From Anseranas semipalmata (Eukaryota; Chordata; Aves; Anseriformes; Anseranatidae), in NCBI GenBank assembly GCA_013399115.1, contig VXAA01007263.1, positions 71,494-135,493 on the forward strand: a DNA stretch of 64,000 bases, read 5' to 3'. The notes beneath the pieces were generated by a model, which saw only the letters and a program-made list of their open reading frames with translations, ran no database searches and was not told where the DNA came from. How positions within the stretch are numbered: position 1 is the stretch's first letter; every line of letters begins with the position of its first letter. A program made the translations under genes and the position numbers. Positions 51,300 to 62,595 of this stretch are shown here, piece by piece.

Positions 51300-52380
51300 T
51301 TTTTTTTTTCTTTCAGCCTTTATATTGTCGAAGTTTAGCAGGGCTATTAATTAATGAACTTGTGCACTTTCTGTCCTTAGCTACTGAAGAGTGAGGAACT
51401 GTCAATCAGATGGGACCCTCCTGAATTAGGTGAATGCTGACATTTGGCAAGTGTCATCACAGTTGCCTGCCCATGCCCTTGTAATGCTCTAAGCCAGTGA
51501 CCCTTTCCTCTTTGTCACACATTTCAGGTAGCACTCAGAGCTCATTGTGTGCAACTGAGGTCAACCGCCAACCAACCAAGTGCTCTGTCCTGTTCGCACA
51601 AAGCTTTCCCTGAAGGCAAGAGAAAAGAATAATAAAAGGGGGAAATGGCCTGCTGAGCAAAGGCTCTGAGTCTTTTATAACAGGAGGTCGTTTTTGATTA
51701 TAGGAAGGAACCTTCTGTGGCCATGGAAACCAAAATGCCACACAAAAGCCAGAGGGTGCTTGGGAGGTAAACAAGATAGATGAAAGGTGATGGCGATTTT
51801 AATCTCCACAATCAATGTACTTAGGTGGGTGACTTTAATTTAATCCATGTCTGATTAACCCTCTCCCTTTGTTTACACCATTATAGGAGGTTTTCTCCTG
51901 TAAAAATTTTTAACAAATGTAAAAAAATTCCAGGGGAGGGCTGGCCACTGCAGTGTTTTCATCCTATTCACCCCCCTGATGTAATCATGGATGTTCTCAT
52001 TATCCACATAAATGCCTAATCCTTCTTACTCCTGCTAAGCTTATCCTCAGTGCTATATTTTGAATGAGAGAGTGAAAGTTCTTATACAAATACGAATTCT
52101 TGTGACTTTCTTCTTTGGACACCTAGCAGGATGAAATAGCTGGAAACAATGGCACTCGGTAAGGAAACCTTTTCCATCAAGAAGCCTTGGAGCAGTTTGG
52201 TGAAAACTGGTTTTGATTTGGTTGAGTTATGAGCCCTTGAAAACTGCACATTGTGCATGCTTAGACATTTTTAAATAACAGCAGTGGTTTTAATGACAGC
52301 TGAATGTTCGGAAGGAAGTTGTGCCGTGCATGCGTGCGCGGCTAATTTACCTACTTACTGAAAAATATACTCAAGGGTAG
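51300..52380. promoter_or_regulatory. Candidate conserved non-coding (enhancer-like) region
   Basis: Repeat-free DNA of balanced composition dense in transcription-factor-like words: GGCTATTAATTAATGAAC near 51,342, AACTGTCAATCAGATGG near 51,400, TTTAATTTAATCCATGTC near 51,834, CACCATTATAGGAGG near 51,877, TGATGTAATCATGGATG near 51,977. It ends in a CpG-rich alternating purine-pyrimidine tract at 52325-52340. No coding frame. The call is from appearance only, and alignment to other amniotes would decide it. Confidence 0.3.
52325..52340. repeat. Alternating pyrimidine-purine tract (possible Z-DNA)
   Basis: CGTGCATGCGTGCGCG is 16 strictly alternating pyrimidine-purine bases containing four CpGs, in a window otherwise poor in CpG. 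Confidence 0.8.
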
Positions 52381-53409
52381 TGCTCCGAATGAACCCTGCC
52401 ACATTCAGTTTAGGTTGGCTTACATGACTGAAAATACTCTTGGACTGCTGCATAAAGTTTTCCACAAAGATGAGCATTTTATGGATGAGATTTTCAAAAG
52501 CAAGTCCCCTTTTAAAAGAGCAGATCCCACTTGGAAAGGAAAGAGGGAATGAAAAAAAGGCTCAGAGGAATTTGTGTTTCTATGTCCTTTGGGGTTAAGG
52601 GGTAGATTCAATAAAGACAGGTATATAAGTACTTATCTCAGTCTCGCTGCCAATAGAGTATGAGCTTTAACACCTCTCTGAATCTTGACCTGGCCGCTGA
52701 ATGAAAACAAAATGCAAACTTATTCACTCTTCCTAAACAATCTGTATTAAGAGAAAAAAGCTTCAAAATAGAGTTTGCAGGAAAAACTGCCTGGACTCAC
52801 TGATTTCAAGTCATTTTAGCTCCTTCCAGAGCTAAGGTGCTTTGCCACAGCATATAACAGCTGCCTTTAACTAGCCAAAATCTAGGTTCTTTCCTGAGCA
52901 TAGCTGCCTCTCTCAATCCTTTGAAAGAGTGAAGCAGATCTTAGCATTTCCTTTTAAAATATAGGCAGAGGAGGCACTGTAATTGCTGCTGCCCACTCTC
53001 TACATAACAACCTGGAAGCTATAGTGCTTGTTCAAGGAGCAGGAGAGCTGAGTGCCATGCCCTCCTCAATGCCAGGATGCTTCAACCTGTCCTGTGCTGC
53101 CCAGCTGAGCAGGTCAAGCCTGGGGAACAGGACTTGCTGGAGCTGGGCTGCTCTTAGGAGACAGATGTAAGGATCAGGGACCCAGAAAGAAAAAAAAAAA
53201 AACAGTGTGTGGGCTCCTAATTCTGTAACCCTGGCAGAATGAGAAGATCCCCCTGAGAAGTTGACACTTTGGCTTATAAGGGAACAACATGATTGGATGC
53301 TAGGCCAGAGAAGTTCTTTGCTTGAACTGCAATAAGACTTCAAATACTTCAGAAACTTCAAGGCTAAATAAGAAGGTGTAAAAGAAAGACAGAATTGAAG
53401 AAGTTTTCT

Positions 53410-53620
53410 GAGCTACAATTTCAGGATAATCAACCGAGTCTTTCTAAATCCTGTTTTTCATCTGCCCCTAATTGCATAAAGGGGGCCGCAGATGTTGCAA
53501 TGTCTGATTTTTAATTAACCTACTGTTATTCACTTGAGAGGAATGTGGGATTTCTATGCCCCGAATGCAGAGAGTTAGGATCCTAATTATGAATTTCCCA
53601 GTACTTACAAAGCAATTGCA
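53410..53620. promoter_or_regulatory. Candidate conserved non-coding element
   Basis: A non-coding block with GATAATCAACCGAGTC, CCCTAATTGCATAAAGGG, GGCCGCAGATGTTGCAATG and TTTTTAATTAACC in close succession. These are homeodomain- and bHLH/C-EBP-like words, with CpGs retained. It resembles developmental enhancers, but this is inferred from motif texture only. Confidence 0.3.
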
Positions 53621-55775
53621 TGAAGCTGTCTCCTCTAGCCAGAAGGAAATGTAAGGGAAAAGATGTAGTCACCCAGCTCTAGGCAAAGGAGAGGTTCTTC
53701 TTTCAGTTAGGGTTGACAGCTGTGAACCCTCCCATAGAGTTAGATGCCTCAGACAGGTAACACTCTCTGAGGAAAAACAAAGATTTTGTAAGCTGCTTTC
53801 TTCTGCTAATAGTGAGCACCCATCTGTCATTTGAAATATTCAGATCCTGCTGTTCTGTTAGGTCTGGGGCTTGAGTATTCCTCTGCAGCTCTCCAATGGG
53901 ACCTCTATCCACTAAGCTGGAAGATATTCTGAGACAGACATTAGAGAGAGCTCCTCAGTCAATGAGAAGCTCTTTTAAACAAAGAGTTATTTCACTTTGT
54001 ACTGAATCCATGACTACTTGTTATTGAAGAGACTGTATCCAAGAATCTTATGTGTGCCTTAGCTACAGTCATTCTCCCCCTCTGATCCAACTGGTGTTTA
54101 AACCATTTATAAAAAATGGAGCAGCATAAACAAGGAGGAAGTGAGAAGGACCCACTCAAGCATCTTTCAGTAACTTTCATACTAACAACAGAAATTTTAG
54201 ATTCCAGTATCTGTGTGATCTGATATTAGTCATGGAGCAGGGACACAATCAGTTCCTCTTTATCCTTGTTCTCTTCTACTCTGGTTGGCCACAGTCAGAG
54301 ATTACCTTCTGGAGCTCCTTGTTAACAAGTCCTCACCATATAGCTAAGCAGTGTCAGAAGTTTGAATGTTACATATAAAGACAAAAAGAGAAATGTCAGT
54401 ATATGTGGCCTTCCACATGACAAATCTGCTGTTTTGTACTTGAGGTACTTTCAGTGTTGGTTTTCAGATGAACAATGAGTTTCCAGGTTCTTTTGTTATG
54501 AATAAGTTTCACAACTCATTTTCACGAGTATTTCCACAACTGAAGTTTTTCACGTCTTTCAAAAGCCCCAACCATAATGTGTTCTGTATTTAATATTTTG
54601 AAAGGTTCGCAGTCACTCAACTGCTGCAAGAATTGCCTGTGTGCATTAAACCTATGCTTGAATGCAGTGGGAAGCAAAGAGCTTTCCTTCTCCCTTCCTG
54701 CTTGTATTCACACAAAGGTTGCCTACAGCTGCAGTGATCCATGCTATGAAGATTAAAATTTGAATTAAACTTACTTTAGTCTTTACGTGAGCTAAGAGCT
54801 AAAGAGGACTAACCTCTGATAGATTTGAGATAAATTTCTTCTTTTGCCTAAGTATGTTCAGGAATAGTTTCCTAAGATTCTCTGCAGCATACTAAATTTG
54901 GCTTGTTTGAGCTAACTAACCCAAGGATTATTGTTGGCAATGTACTGTGTCACATTGAAGCACTCATAGCACCATTCCCACAAAGAAACAAAGGAAAAAC
55001 AAATACTGCAATCCTTCCCTAGTTTTGCTCAAGCAAAATTCAGCTATTTAATGAGAACCTCGTGATTGGTCATATCAGATGATTTGTAGAGTTCTGGCTT
55101 TTGACAGAGTACACTGAATCAAAGAGCCTGTGAAATATTTCTCAGATAACTTTGTTGCAGGGCATGAGAACAGATCAGCCCAGTTGGATGGAAATGAAAA
55201 GTGAAAAGCTTGTCCAGTATTTTGGCAGGTTTCAAAAGACCTTCCACTCGTCTGTCAGAAGGTCATATTCTTGTTTTTGCCCCGTTCATTGGAATTTTTG
55301 TTGGTCTCTTTAAGAAGGTAAAGGATGAAAAAAGAAAGCAAAGAAAGGAAGTGATGGACATACACCAATAGTGGGATCAATAGCTTACTCTGTAAAGATA
55401 AAAATAATGTATCACATCATTTAGACAGCAAATTATAGAACTACTCAAGAAATAGAGGATCATGACTGAATAAAAAGGAGAAGGCTCTTTACTGACCTGA
55501 AGGGAATGTGAAGGGAAGTACCAAGACTCAGAATATGGCTATGAAGATGAAGAACTGAAGAGAAAGATGATAAAGTGCTATTCTAGATTTTGCTTATGTT
55601 CCTACCAGGACTTTTGGGCCATTCACCACTGTGACTGTTTCCACTTGTCTCATTTGATTGCTTCAACAACATTTTGCAGATGCAAAGCAAATTTTGCCTA
55701 TTATTTTGGGTGAATATGCCAACATTTAAGTTGCCAACTTTTCTGGTATATTTTAAAATACTTTATTTAAGAAGG
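53621..55775. other. Gene-free AT-rich stretch
   Basis: No gene, RNA gene or recognisable repeat family seen. Confidence 0.5.
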
Positions 55776-55779
55776 AAAA

Positions 55780-55967
55780 GAGAAAAGAGAAGAGAAGAGA
55801 AGAGAAGAGAAGAGAAGAGAAGAGAAGAGAAGAGAAGAGAAGAGAAGAGAAGAGAAGAGAAGAGAAAGAAAAGAAAAGAAAAGAAAAGAAACGAAACGAA
55901 AAGAAAAGAAAAGAAAAGAAAAGAAAAGAAAAGAAAAGAAAAGAAAAGAAAAGAAAAGAAAAGAAAA
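55780..55967. repeat. Compound (GAGAA)n-(GAAAA)n purine microsatellite
   Basis: Pentanucleotide purine repeats in two phases: AGAAG units from about 55786 to 55866, then AAAAG units to about 55967. The second block is interrupted once by ACGAAACGAA (55891-55900). The two halves differ by a single G/A change in the 5-mer, so one probably arose from the other. Lysine/glutamate/arginine-rich open frames here are artefacts. The AAAAG half is the same motif, on the opposite strand, as the array at 10111-10260. Confidence 0.97.
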
Positions 55968-57108
55968 AGCCACACTCAATAACTTGAACACGTCAGAATG
56001 AATGCATTGTTTATCACATGCTCCACTCTGCTGAAAGAGTCTCAAGTTCCAGTGGATAAACCTGAGATCCTGAAAAACAAAATGATCTGTTCTTTCTTCA
56101 CTGTGTGGTCAGATTGTGACAGGCAAAGCATCAGAATCCAGACAAATTGCTAAGGTCCTGTGAAGTTACAAGTGTCCATGCCTGCTGCACAATAACAGAA
56201 ATGTTATGTGGCCAATTTAGGCAACCCAGTGACCACCATGAAATCTGTTGACGTTTTCCTTAGAATTAATGTGGACACTTAGCCAAACCTCTTTGGCTGA
56301 GCAATTGAGCTTTATCATACTCCTTTCCTCTTCTCCCAGCTAAAAATATAAATACCCTTATATTTATGCTAGTGCAACACCACCTACTAGGAGGCAAGGG
56401 TAAGAAAGCTTGCTCTTTTAAAAATTAATGAGCCTTGGAAGGAAATGAAGCTGAGAGAGTATGAAAGCATATGAATTTCTCCTATACAGAAGAACCAGCA
56501 TTCATTAAACTGTAACCCTACACTGTTCAAAGCTCCAGTCCACTTCAGCAGTAGATTACTCTGAGTAAGGACTGTAGAGTTCAGAGTGTCTGTTTTTCTC
56601 CTTCCTGGAAAAAAATATTGCTGTATCTGTGCATGACAAGATTAACAAAGACACTTATTTTGTCACAGCAACATGCACCTACCTGTGTGTTAGATGCAAT
56701 AAAATCAGGTCTTGCAATAGTCCAAGGAAATGGGAGATTTATATCCAGTAATAGCTTTAAGGTCCAATGAATAGGCCCTTCGAAACGGTAGCCATAACCC
56801 TATTTTTAGACTGTCAGATGATGGGACTTGCATTAACTGGGCATGTTCAAAATGGTACCCTAGAGTTTTTGATACTGTTTAATATTAAAACTTAGAAGAA
56901 ATGAAAGCAAATGTTCTTACACCTACTTCTATGAAGCAAGATATCGGTCTTTTGTTGCTCTTTTTACTTGAAAGGATTAGAAAATACGTCATTTTATATC
57001 TCTCTTTAAATACAAAGACACAGAAAACTATTGGAAACCAATATATTATATTATTAATACATATTTGTTTCCCGGATATAATTGCATAACTGTGATTTTT
57101 ATTTATTA

Positions 57109-57139
<31 letters not shown>

Positions 57140-57661
57140 TTTTACAGGAAGATGTTACTTATTCTTTCTCATCCACCAAGAAATACAGTAGCAAAGAATT
57201 CATATTCCAGGCCAGAATGTTAAATAAGACCATATTGAGCTGGGTTCCTCTTGTTTTGTACATTTCAGACTTTTTATCATATTCAGGCTTTTATTGAGGG
57301 TAATTTCTATACAAAATGTTCCTATCAATATAGCTGTATCAAATGAAAGCTGAATGTTATTGATATATTAGTGTAAAAATATTGTGTTCATATTTACATT
57401 GGTATAAATGTTATTCTTAATACCATCTGGGAATAAGCTATACCCTGCGCAACACAGATCATACAGAAATGGCTGTACCTATGTTAATGAGCCATTTTAC
57501 CAGAATCCCTACATAACACCAAATGTAAATAAAGAAATACAACCTTACAACTCTAAAAGGAAATTGCTGTCAGATATGATAGATTGTATTTCCTGGCTCT
57601 ATAGTTGGTAGATTTATATTTAGTCTTCATTTGATTATCAGCTATCTATGTTGTGTTTCTT
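55968..57661. other. Gene-free AT-rich stretch
   Basis: No gene recognised. A (TTA)n/(TTTA)n run lies at about 57100-57143. Short frames at 56901-57089, 57082-57297 and 57408-57611 have AT-driven composition and no family motif. Confidence 0.5.
57100..57143. repeat. Compound (TTA)n / (TTTA)n microsatellite
   Basis: TTA repeats pass into TTTA repeats immediately before TTTTACAGG. Confidence 0.9.
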
Positions 57662-57739
57662 GCATCATCAGTCACTAAGGGATGTTCAAATAATTTCCAT
57701 GCATCCTCAGTAACTAAGGAATGATCAAATAATTTCCAT
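57662..57739. repeat. 39-bp tandem duplication (two copies)
   Basis: GCATCATCAGTCACTAAGGG... (57662-57700) is repeated head to tail as GCATCCTCAGTAACTAAGGA... (57701-57739). Both end in AAATAATTTCCAT. Four substitutions separate the copies, so the event is not recent. Confidence 0.9.
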
Positions 57740-59439
57740 GAAGACACAGATACACCATTAGAAATGGAGATTTTTGAGGATACCCACTTGCTTTGTCTTT
57801 AAAAAGCTAGCTGTACAAAGGGTGACTTGCCAAATATGAGAAAGACTAAGCCTGTATTCTCTCCAAGCTGTCACAGTTGCCATTTTCAAACAACATTAAT
57901 GAATGCAAGTAGGGTTGAGCTGATGGAACCCAGTGTCTGAAACAGTTCTGCTTTTCTCAGGATTATACAGGATACGTATTCCCAAAATCAGAATAATATT
58001 CAGGTGCTAGTCACAAGAGGGAGCTCAGTGCTTCATGGCTATAATAGAAATACATCTGAACTGACAAGCAGAATTGAAATAGTTCATAAAAGGATATAGA
58101 ATTTATAAATCAATAACAATTTCCAATGCTTGTACTATGTTAATTCAACTTGGATTTATCCTAGAACATCAGCCTTCAACATTCAAGAAAGTAGAATATT
58201 TCCCACTCACTTAATATATAGCTCCCTTTCTCTATCTTTCATCTTCCCAGTTTCTCATATTTCTATTTCTTTGTCAAAAGTATGATTACAATGGAATTGA
58301 GGTTGATAGTTCATAACAGCAGTTTAAGGCAAAAAAAATATAGTAATGCTGTAAGTCTTTGGAGTGGATGAGAACGAAACTTTTATCATGGTAAAAAATA
58401 GTCAGATCTATAATTTTGAAACATCAAGTTCTCCTTGAAATGAGATTTTAATATGATAAATAAAATGCAGACCAATGGAAATTGATTTTTTCCAAAAAGT
58501 CTGGTTGCACACCTGAGATATCTTGGCCTGATGACAACACTTTTTAGAAAAGCTACAGAGCATCACAACTATGAGCACCACCTTGGTATACATCCAAATG
58601 GTCAGTTAGAACAGCTGCCCAGGAATCAGCGAGTGGATGAGCTACCATGGAACCAACTTGGTTATTCGGGGAAGTAACACATTTTCCTGTAATATTTTTG
58701 TTTGAAAAGATGGCAATTTGAACAGAAGAACCATTGACTGATATAATTATGGTCAGGTGGACCTGAGAGCAAGGGTATTAAAACTAGCAATCATGACAAC
58801 TAATGTTACATTTGCAAGAAAACCAAACTTATTCCAATCTATGGACACACATAACACTTAAATTGTGTTAAGTCTGTCCCATAAGATATATTATAGGAAA
58901 AAATATATTTGGGGCATTTTAGTGTTTGTTGCTACAGATTAAAGCAGGCTTTTCTTTTCACACACTTCTGAGGTTGCCTCGTTGATGTAGTTGTTCAGAT
59001 GTTGTAGGGTTCTCTGAGTGTTTACTTAGTAGCAGTGCGAAGCTTGGGGAATGGATTGGCTTGCTGAATAGGATTTATGGCTGTTTTTCCTCCCTAGAAC
59101 AGTGCAAAGTGACTGAAATGGTCATATATTTCTTCCTTCTTCCTGTACAGTGCTTTATCTTCATGTCTCCTAACTTACCTTGTCTTTTTCACATTCTACA
59201 TTCCCTGACATATTTCCCATTCTGTCTGTACATATCTCACCAGAAACAAGATTTGTGATGATTGCAGACTAGAAGCTAGAAAATACAGGGTATAAATACA
59301 GGACAATTTCTTAATGCTGAAAGTGATTTACCTCTGCAACAGCTTTCCTAGTAAGTTCTGGATCCTGTGATAGTTAAAAGGTATAAATCAACTTTGGGTC
59401 TAAAAGACATGCTTTCAACCTGTAATCATGGACCTGATG
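57740..59439. other. Gene-free AT-rich stretch
   Basis: No gene or recognised repeat seen. Short frames (for example 59061-59258) have no family motif. Confidence 0.5.
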
Positions 59440-59540
59440 TCAGAAATACTTGTTGAAGTTCTGTGCTCTGTGTTAAGCAGTTGTGCAAAATAAATAAGCC
59501 TAATGATCCCTTCTGACCTTTAAGGTTGTGAAGATTTTCT
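59440..59540 (+). mobile_element. Old CR1-like 3' end
   Basis: TGTGCTCTGTGTTAAGCAG...AAGCCTAATGATCCCTTCTG...ACCTTTAAGGTTGTGAAG follows the CR1 3' UTR pattern 'CTGTGTTATACAG.AGGTCAGACTAGATGATC..AATGGTCCCTTCTGGCCTT.A.A.TCTATGA'. It is short and diverged, so it is an old and inactive copy. Confidence 0.6.
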
Positions 59541-61399
59541 CTTTTAATTTAAAAAGGCCACCGTGTCTTACCATTTTTAGTAAGCATGAAGTCAAGTGCT
59601 GGTATTTTACTAAGGCTGTTTATTAAAAGAAAACAAAACAAAAAAGCATGACATAGAATACATATTTATTCAAATCTCCAGTTTAATTCAACCAATTTAT
59701 GAATTAAAAATATTTGTAATTTTTAAGAAACTTTCCACAAATTAAAGAGAAAGCACTATAATTTTGGAGAGCATAAGCTTGTGCTTGCAACTAGTTGAGT
59801 CCTTGCATTAAGACAAAAACAGCCTCAGTTATGAATACAAGCAGTGATTTCATGATAGGCATGCATAGAGTGAGATAAAGTATTTATACTTCCATGTATA
59901 TATAATGGAAATGTAATGTTTAAAGATAAAAGATCATTAAATTTTTCCATTGAAATTGTCTTTAACAGAAGACAAGATTGAAAGTAGCTTACATTTTTTA
60001 TCTGAAGTATCTTTTATCTATTAAAAGTTTTCTTCACATCTTTTTGAACAGAATATATAAATGTCTTAACTTCAGGCCTATCTTTCCCATCATTTCCCAA
60101 AGAAATAAAGTATTAAACTGTCTGTGTAGCCTTCCATCTTTTCTTTCTATTGTCAGCCTCCCTGTAAAGGTAAAAATCTGTGGGCCAGTTTTAGCTAGAA
60201 TTATAGAAGTATCGTAAGTTTATTCAACATTAGCCATCTGTTTGGAAAAGAGAGACCCTGATGGAATCCCTTTTAAGGAAAATGTATAGAGGGATCCTCT
60301 CATCTCTTATGTAAGGTTGTTCAGAAACCAAAATGCAATTACTATCTGACCAAGCAGTGTATGCATAAATAACTAGCTAATCAACACCTATGTGAGTCAG
60401 CCATTATAAACAGTGGTACTTTCTTGCCAGCAGGTTGGAAAGTGGAAGATTTGGGAGGGAACTGGGGATATTCCGGTGTACAGAATAGAAGACACAAATC
60501 TGTAGAAAACGGGGCTTCTCTGGTTGCTCTTCTCAATAACAGACATTTCTGGCCACATAACATAACAGGAGCCTTGTCATGTGGCCATGAAGTATATTCA
60601 AAAGAGGCCATGTGGCTTACCCTGAGAGAAAAATTGGAAAATCCCACTTTTAACTATCTAGAAGTTCTTATGATCAAGGCAATGCACAAAGCTGTAAATT
60701 AGTACATGCCATTTTGAATTAATTCGAGTACCCCTTACGGGCAATTTCTTGACATCTAGGATGTGATGGCTGTGAGACTCCTCAGCCACACACTTCACCT
60801 AGAGACATCCCATCCCTAAAGGTTGCTAGCTGTATCCCACTGTTCTTCTCTGAGGGAAATATGAGGAGGCACAGATGGTCCAACTCTACAGCTGTAAAGG
60901 CACTAAGAACATCAAAGTCAAGACTTCATTTCCCTCCAGCAGAGCAGGTTTTAAAACAACAACAACAACAGAAACCTCCTAAACTGTCTATAGCTCAGGA
61001 AGTAACCTCAGCCCAAATTGGCAAGAATTCAGATAACTTCAAATTGGAAAACATGCAATTAACTTGCTAAATGCAAGGTGACATGTCTGAGAGGACAGTC
61101 TGTATTTGAAATCAGGGAAAGTTGATCAAAAATTGTGCTCTCTACTAAGGAGGAAATAGTCATCCTGAATCTATGATTTAGAACATGATTTTATTGTACT
61201 CTCATTCAAGTGTGCAATGCCTGATTTAAAATGAAGCAAATCTAATTAATTAATATTGGCCTCCTGCTATTGTACATCTGTGCCACACTTATTGAATGAC
61301 AATCCTAAATATTAGAAAAATATAGAACTCTATATAATTAAGGATCTTATAAACAACAAAATAAAAACCCAACTCCCCAAACTATATCCTATTGCTAAG
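59541..61399. other. Gene-free AT-rich stretch
   Basis: No gene recognised. Includes (CAA)n at about 60955-60970. The frames at 60381-60702 on both strands have no family motif. Confidence 0.5.
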
Positions 61400-61620
61400 A
61401 ATAATCCAACGGTATTTTAACCACCTTACTGAACAGACAGGCCTTACATTGCGCTCTGAATTTCGCCAAACTTGGGCTCTGGCGGAGGGCCAAAGGAAGC
61501 AGGTTTCAGCGGCATGGGCCCTCCACTGAGAACACCCTACCGCCAGTCCTGCCGAGCCAGGGCACTGCACATTCATTTTATGTGTAGTGCTCCTGTGTCT
61601 CACAACTGCTATGTCTGATA
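61400..61620. repeat. GC/CpG-richer patch, probably an old interspersed repeat
   Basis: CAGGCCTTACATTGCGCTCTG...AATTTCGCCAAACTTGGGCT...AGCGGCATGGGCCCTCCACTG...AGAACACCCTACCGCCAG stands out from flanking AT-rich DNA by GC and CpG content. The phrase 'GGCATGGGCCCTCCACTGAGAA' has the look of a repeat known from reptile and bird genomes, but I cannot name it. No coding evidence. Confidence 0.35.
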
Positions 61621-61844
61621 TTTTCTTTATGACTTCAGCTTATTTGCAGATTTGGCTGTGAGATGTATTTTCACACAGTACTCAATGCGAAGTCTAAAAC
61701 TGAAACTCAGAAGTACAGTCTACCAAATTTAACTGAATTAACTTGATCTCTAGAAATAATAACTATGGAAAGAAAGATAAATCTATTCCTATGCAGTTTC
61801 AACAATTTCTGTCATGTTGACACCAAAAAATGTTATACCAAAAG

Positions 61845-62484
61845 TATATTGTGCCCTGGCAGCCAAGAAAGCAAACCGCATTTTGGGGTGCATTAAACAC
61901 AGTGTAGACAGCTGGTCAAAAGAGGTGATTCTCACGCTATATTTAGCGTTGATGTGGCCTCACTTTGCATATTGTATGCAGTTCTGGGCTCCACAATATA
62001 AAAAGGGTATTAAGATACTTGAATGCATCCAGAAGAGGGCAACAAAGATGGTTAAAGGTCTGGAAGGCATGCCCTATGAGGAGAGGCTAAGGACACTTGG
62101 ATTGTCCAGTTTGGAGAAAAGAAGTTTGAGAGGTAACCTCGTTGCTCTCTACAACTTCCTGAGGAGGGGAAGTAGAGAGGGAGGAGCTGGTAACTGATGC
62201 TGAGATGATGATGATGAGCTGGTCTCTTCTCCCTGGTAACTGATGACAAAGATCAGAAGGCACAAAGCTGCAGTAGGGGAGGTTCAGACTGGATATCAGG
62301 AAAAATTTCTTTACCATGAGGGTGGTCAAACACTGGAACAGGCTTCCTAGAGAAGTGGTTGATGCCCCGTGTCTGTCAATGTTCAAGAGGCATTTGGATA
62401 ATGCCCTTAATAATATGATTTAATTTTTGGTTAACCCTGAAGTGGTCAGGAAGTTGGACTAGATGATCTTTGAAGGTCCCTTCC
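61845..62484 (+). mobile_element. CR1 LINE, 5'-truncated, relatively young
   Basis: The plus strand carries an uninterrupted CR1 ORF2 C-terminal frame to 62197. It starts at [20 protein letters not shown], continues through [20 protein letters not shown] and [19 protein letters not shown], and ends in [20 protein letters not shown] before the frame runs out at GGAGN. Further CR1 coding similarity follows out of frame: TTTCTTTACCATGAGGGTGG and CACTGGAACAGGCTTCC. The 3' UTR ends AGTTGGACTAGATGATCTTTG...AAGGTCCCTTCCAACTC. The element is 5'-truncated near 61845 and lacks the endonuclease and most of the reverse transcriptase, so it is immobile. The interval 62190-62245 has a small internal duplication of CTGGTAACTGATG. 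Confidence 0.95.
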
Positions 62485-62531
62485 AACTCAACTCAACTCA
62501 ACTCAACTCAACTCAACTCAACTCAACTCAA
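62485..62531. repeat. (AACTC)n array at the CR1 3' end
   Basis: About nine units of AACTC grow directly out of the CR1 terminal phrase CCTTCCAACTC. Confidence 0.95.
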
Positions 62532-62540
62532 TTCAGCTCT

Positions 62541-62595
62541 TCTATTCTATTCTATTCTATTCTATTCTATTCTATTCTATTCTATTCTATTCTAT
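62541..62595. repeat. (TCTAT)11 array
   Basis: Eleven perfect TCTAT units separated from the AACTC array by about ten bases. The unit resembles a shortened form of CR1's usual ATTCTATG terminal repeat. Confidence 0.95.

Noticed and set aside
55674..56045. Charged or F/L/S-rich frames on both strands
   Set aside because: Artefacts of the (GAGAA)/(GAAAA) microsatellite.
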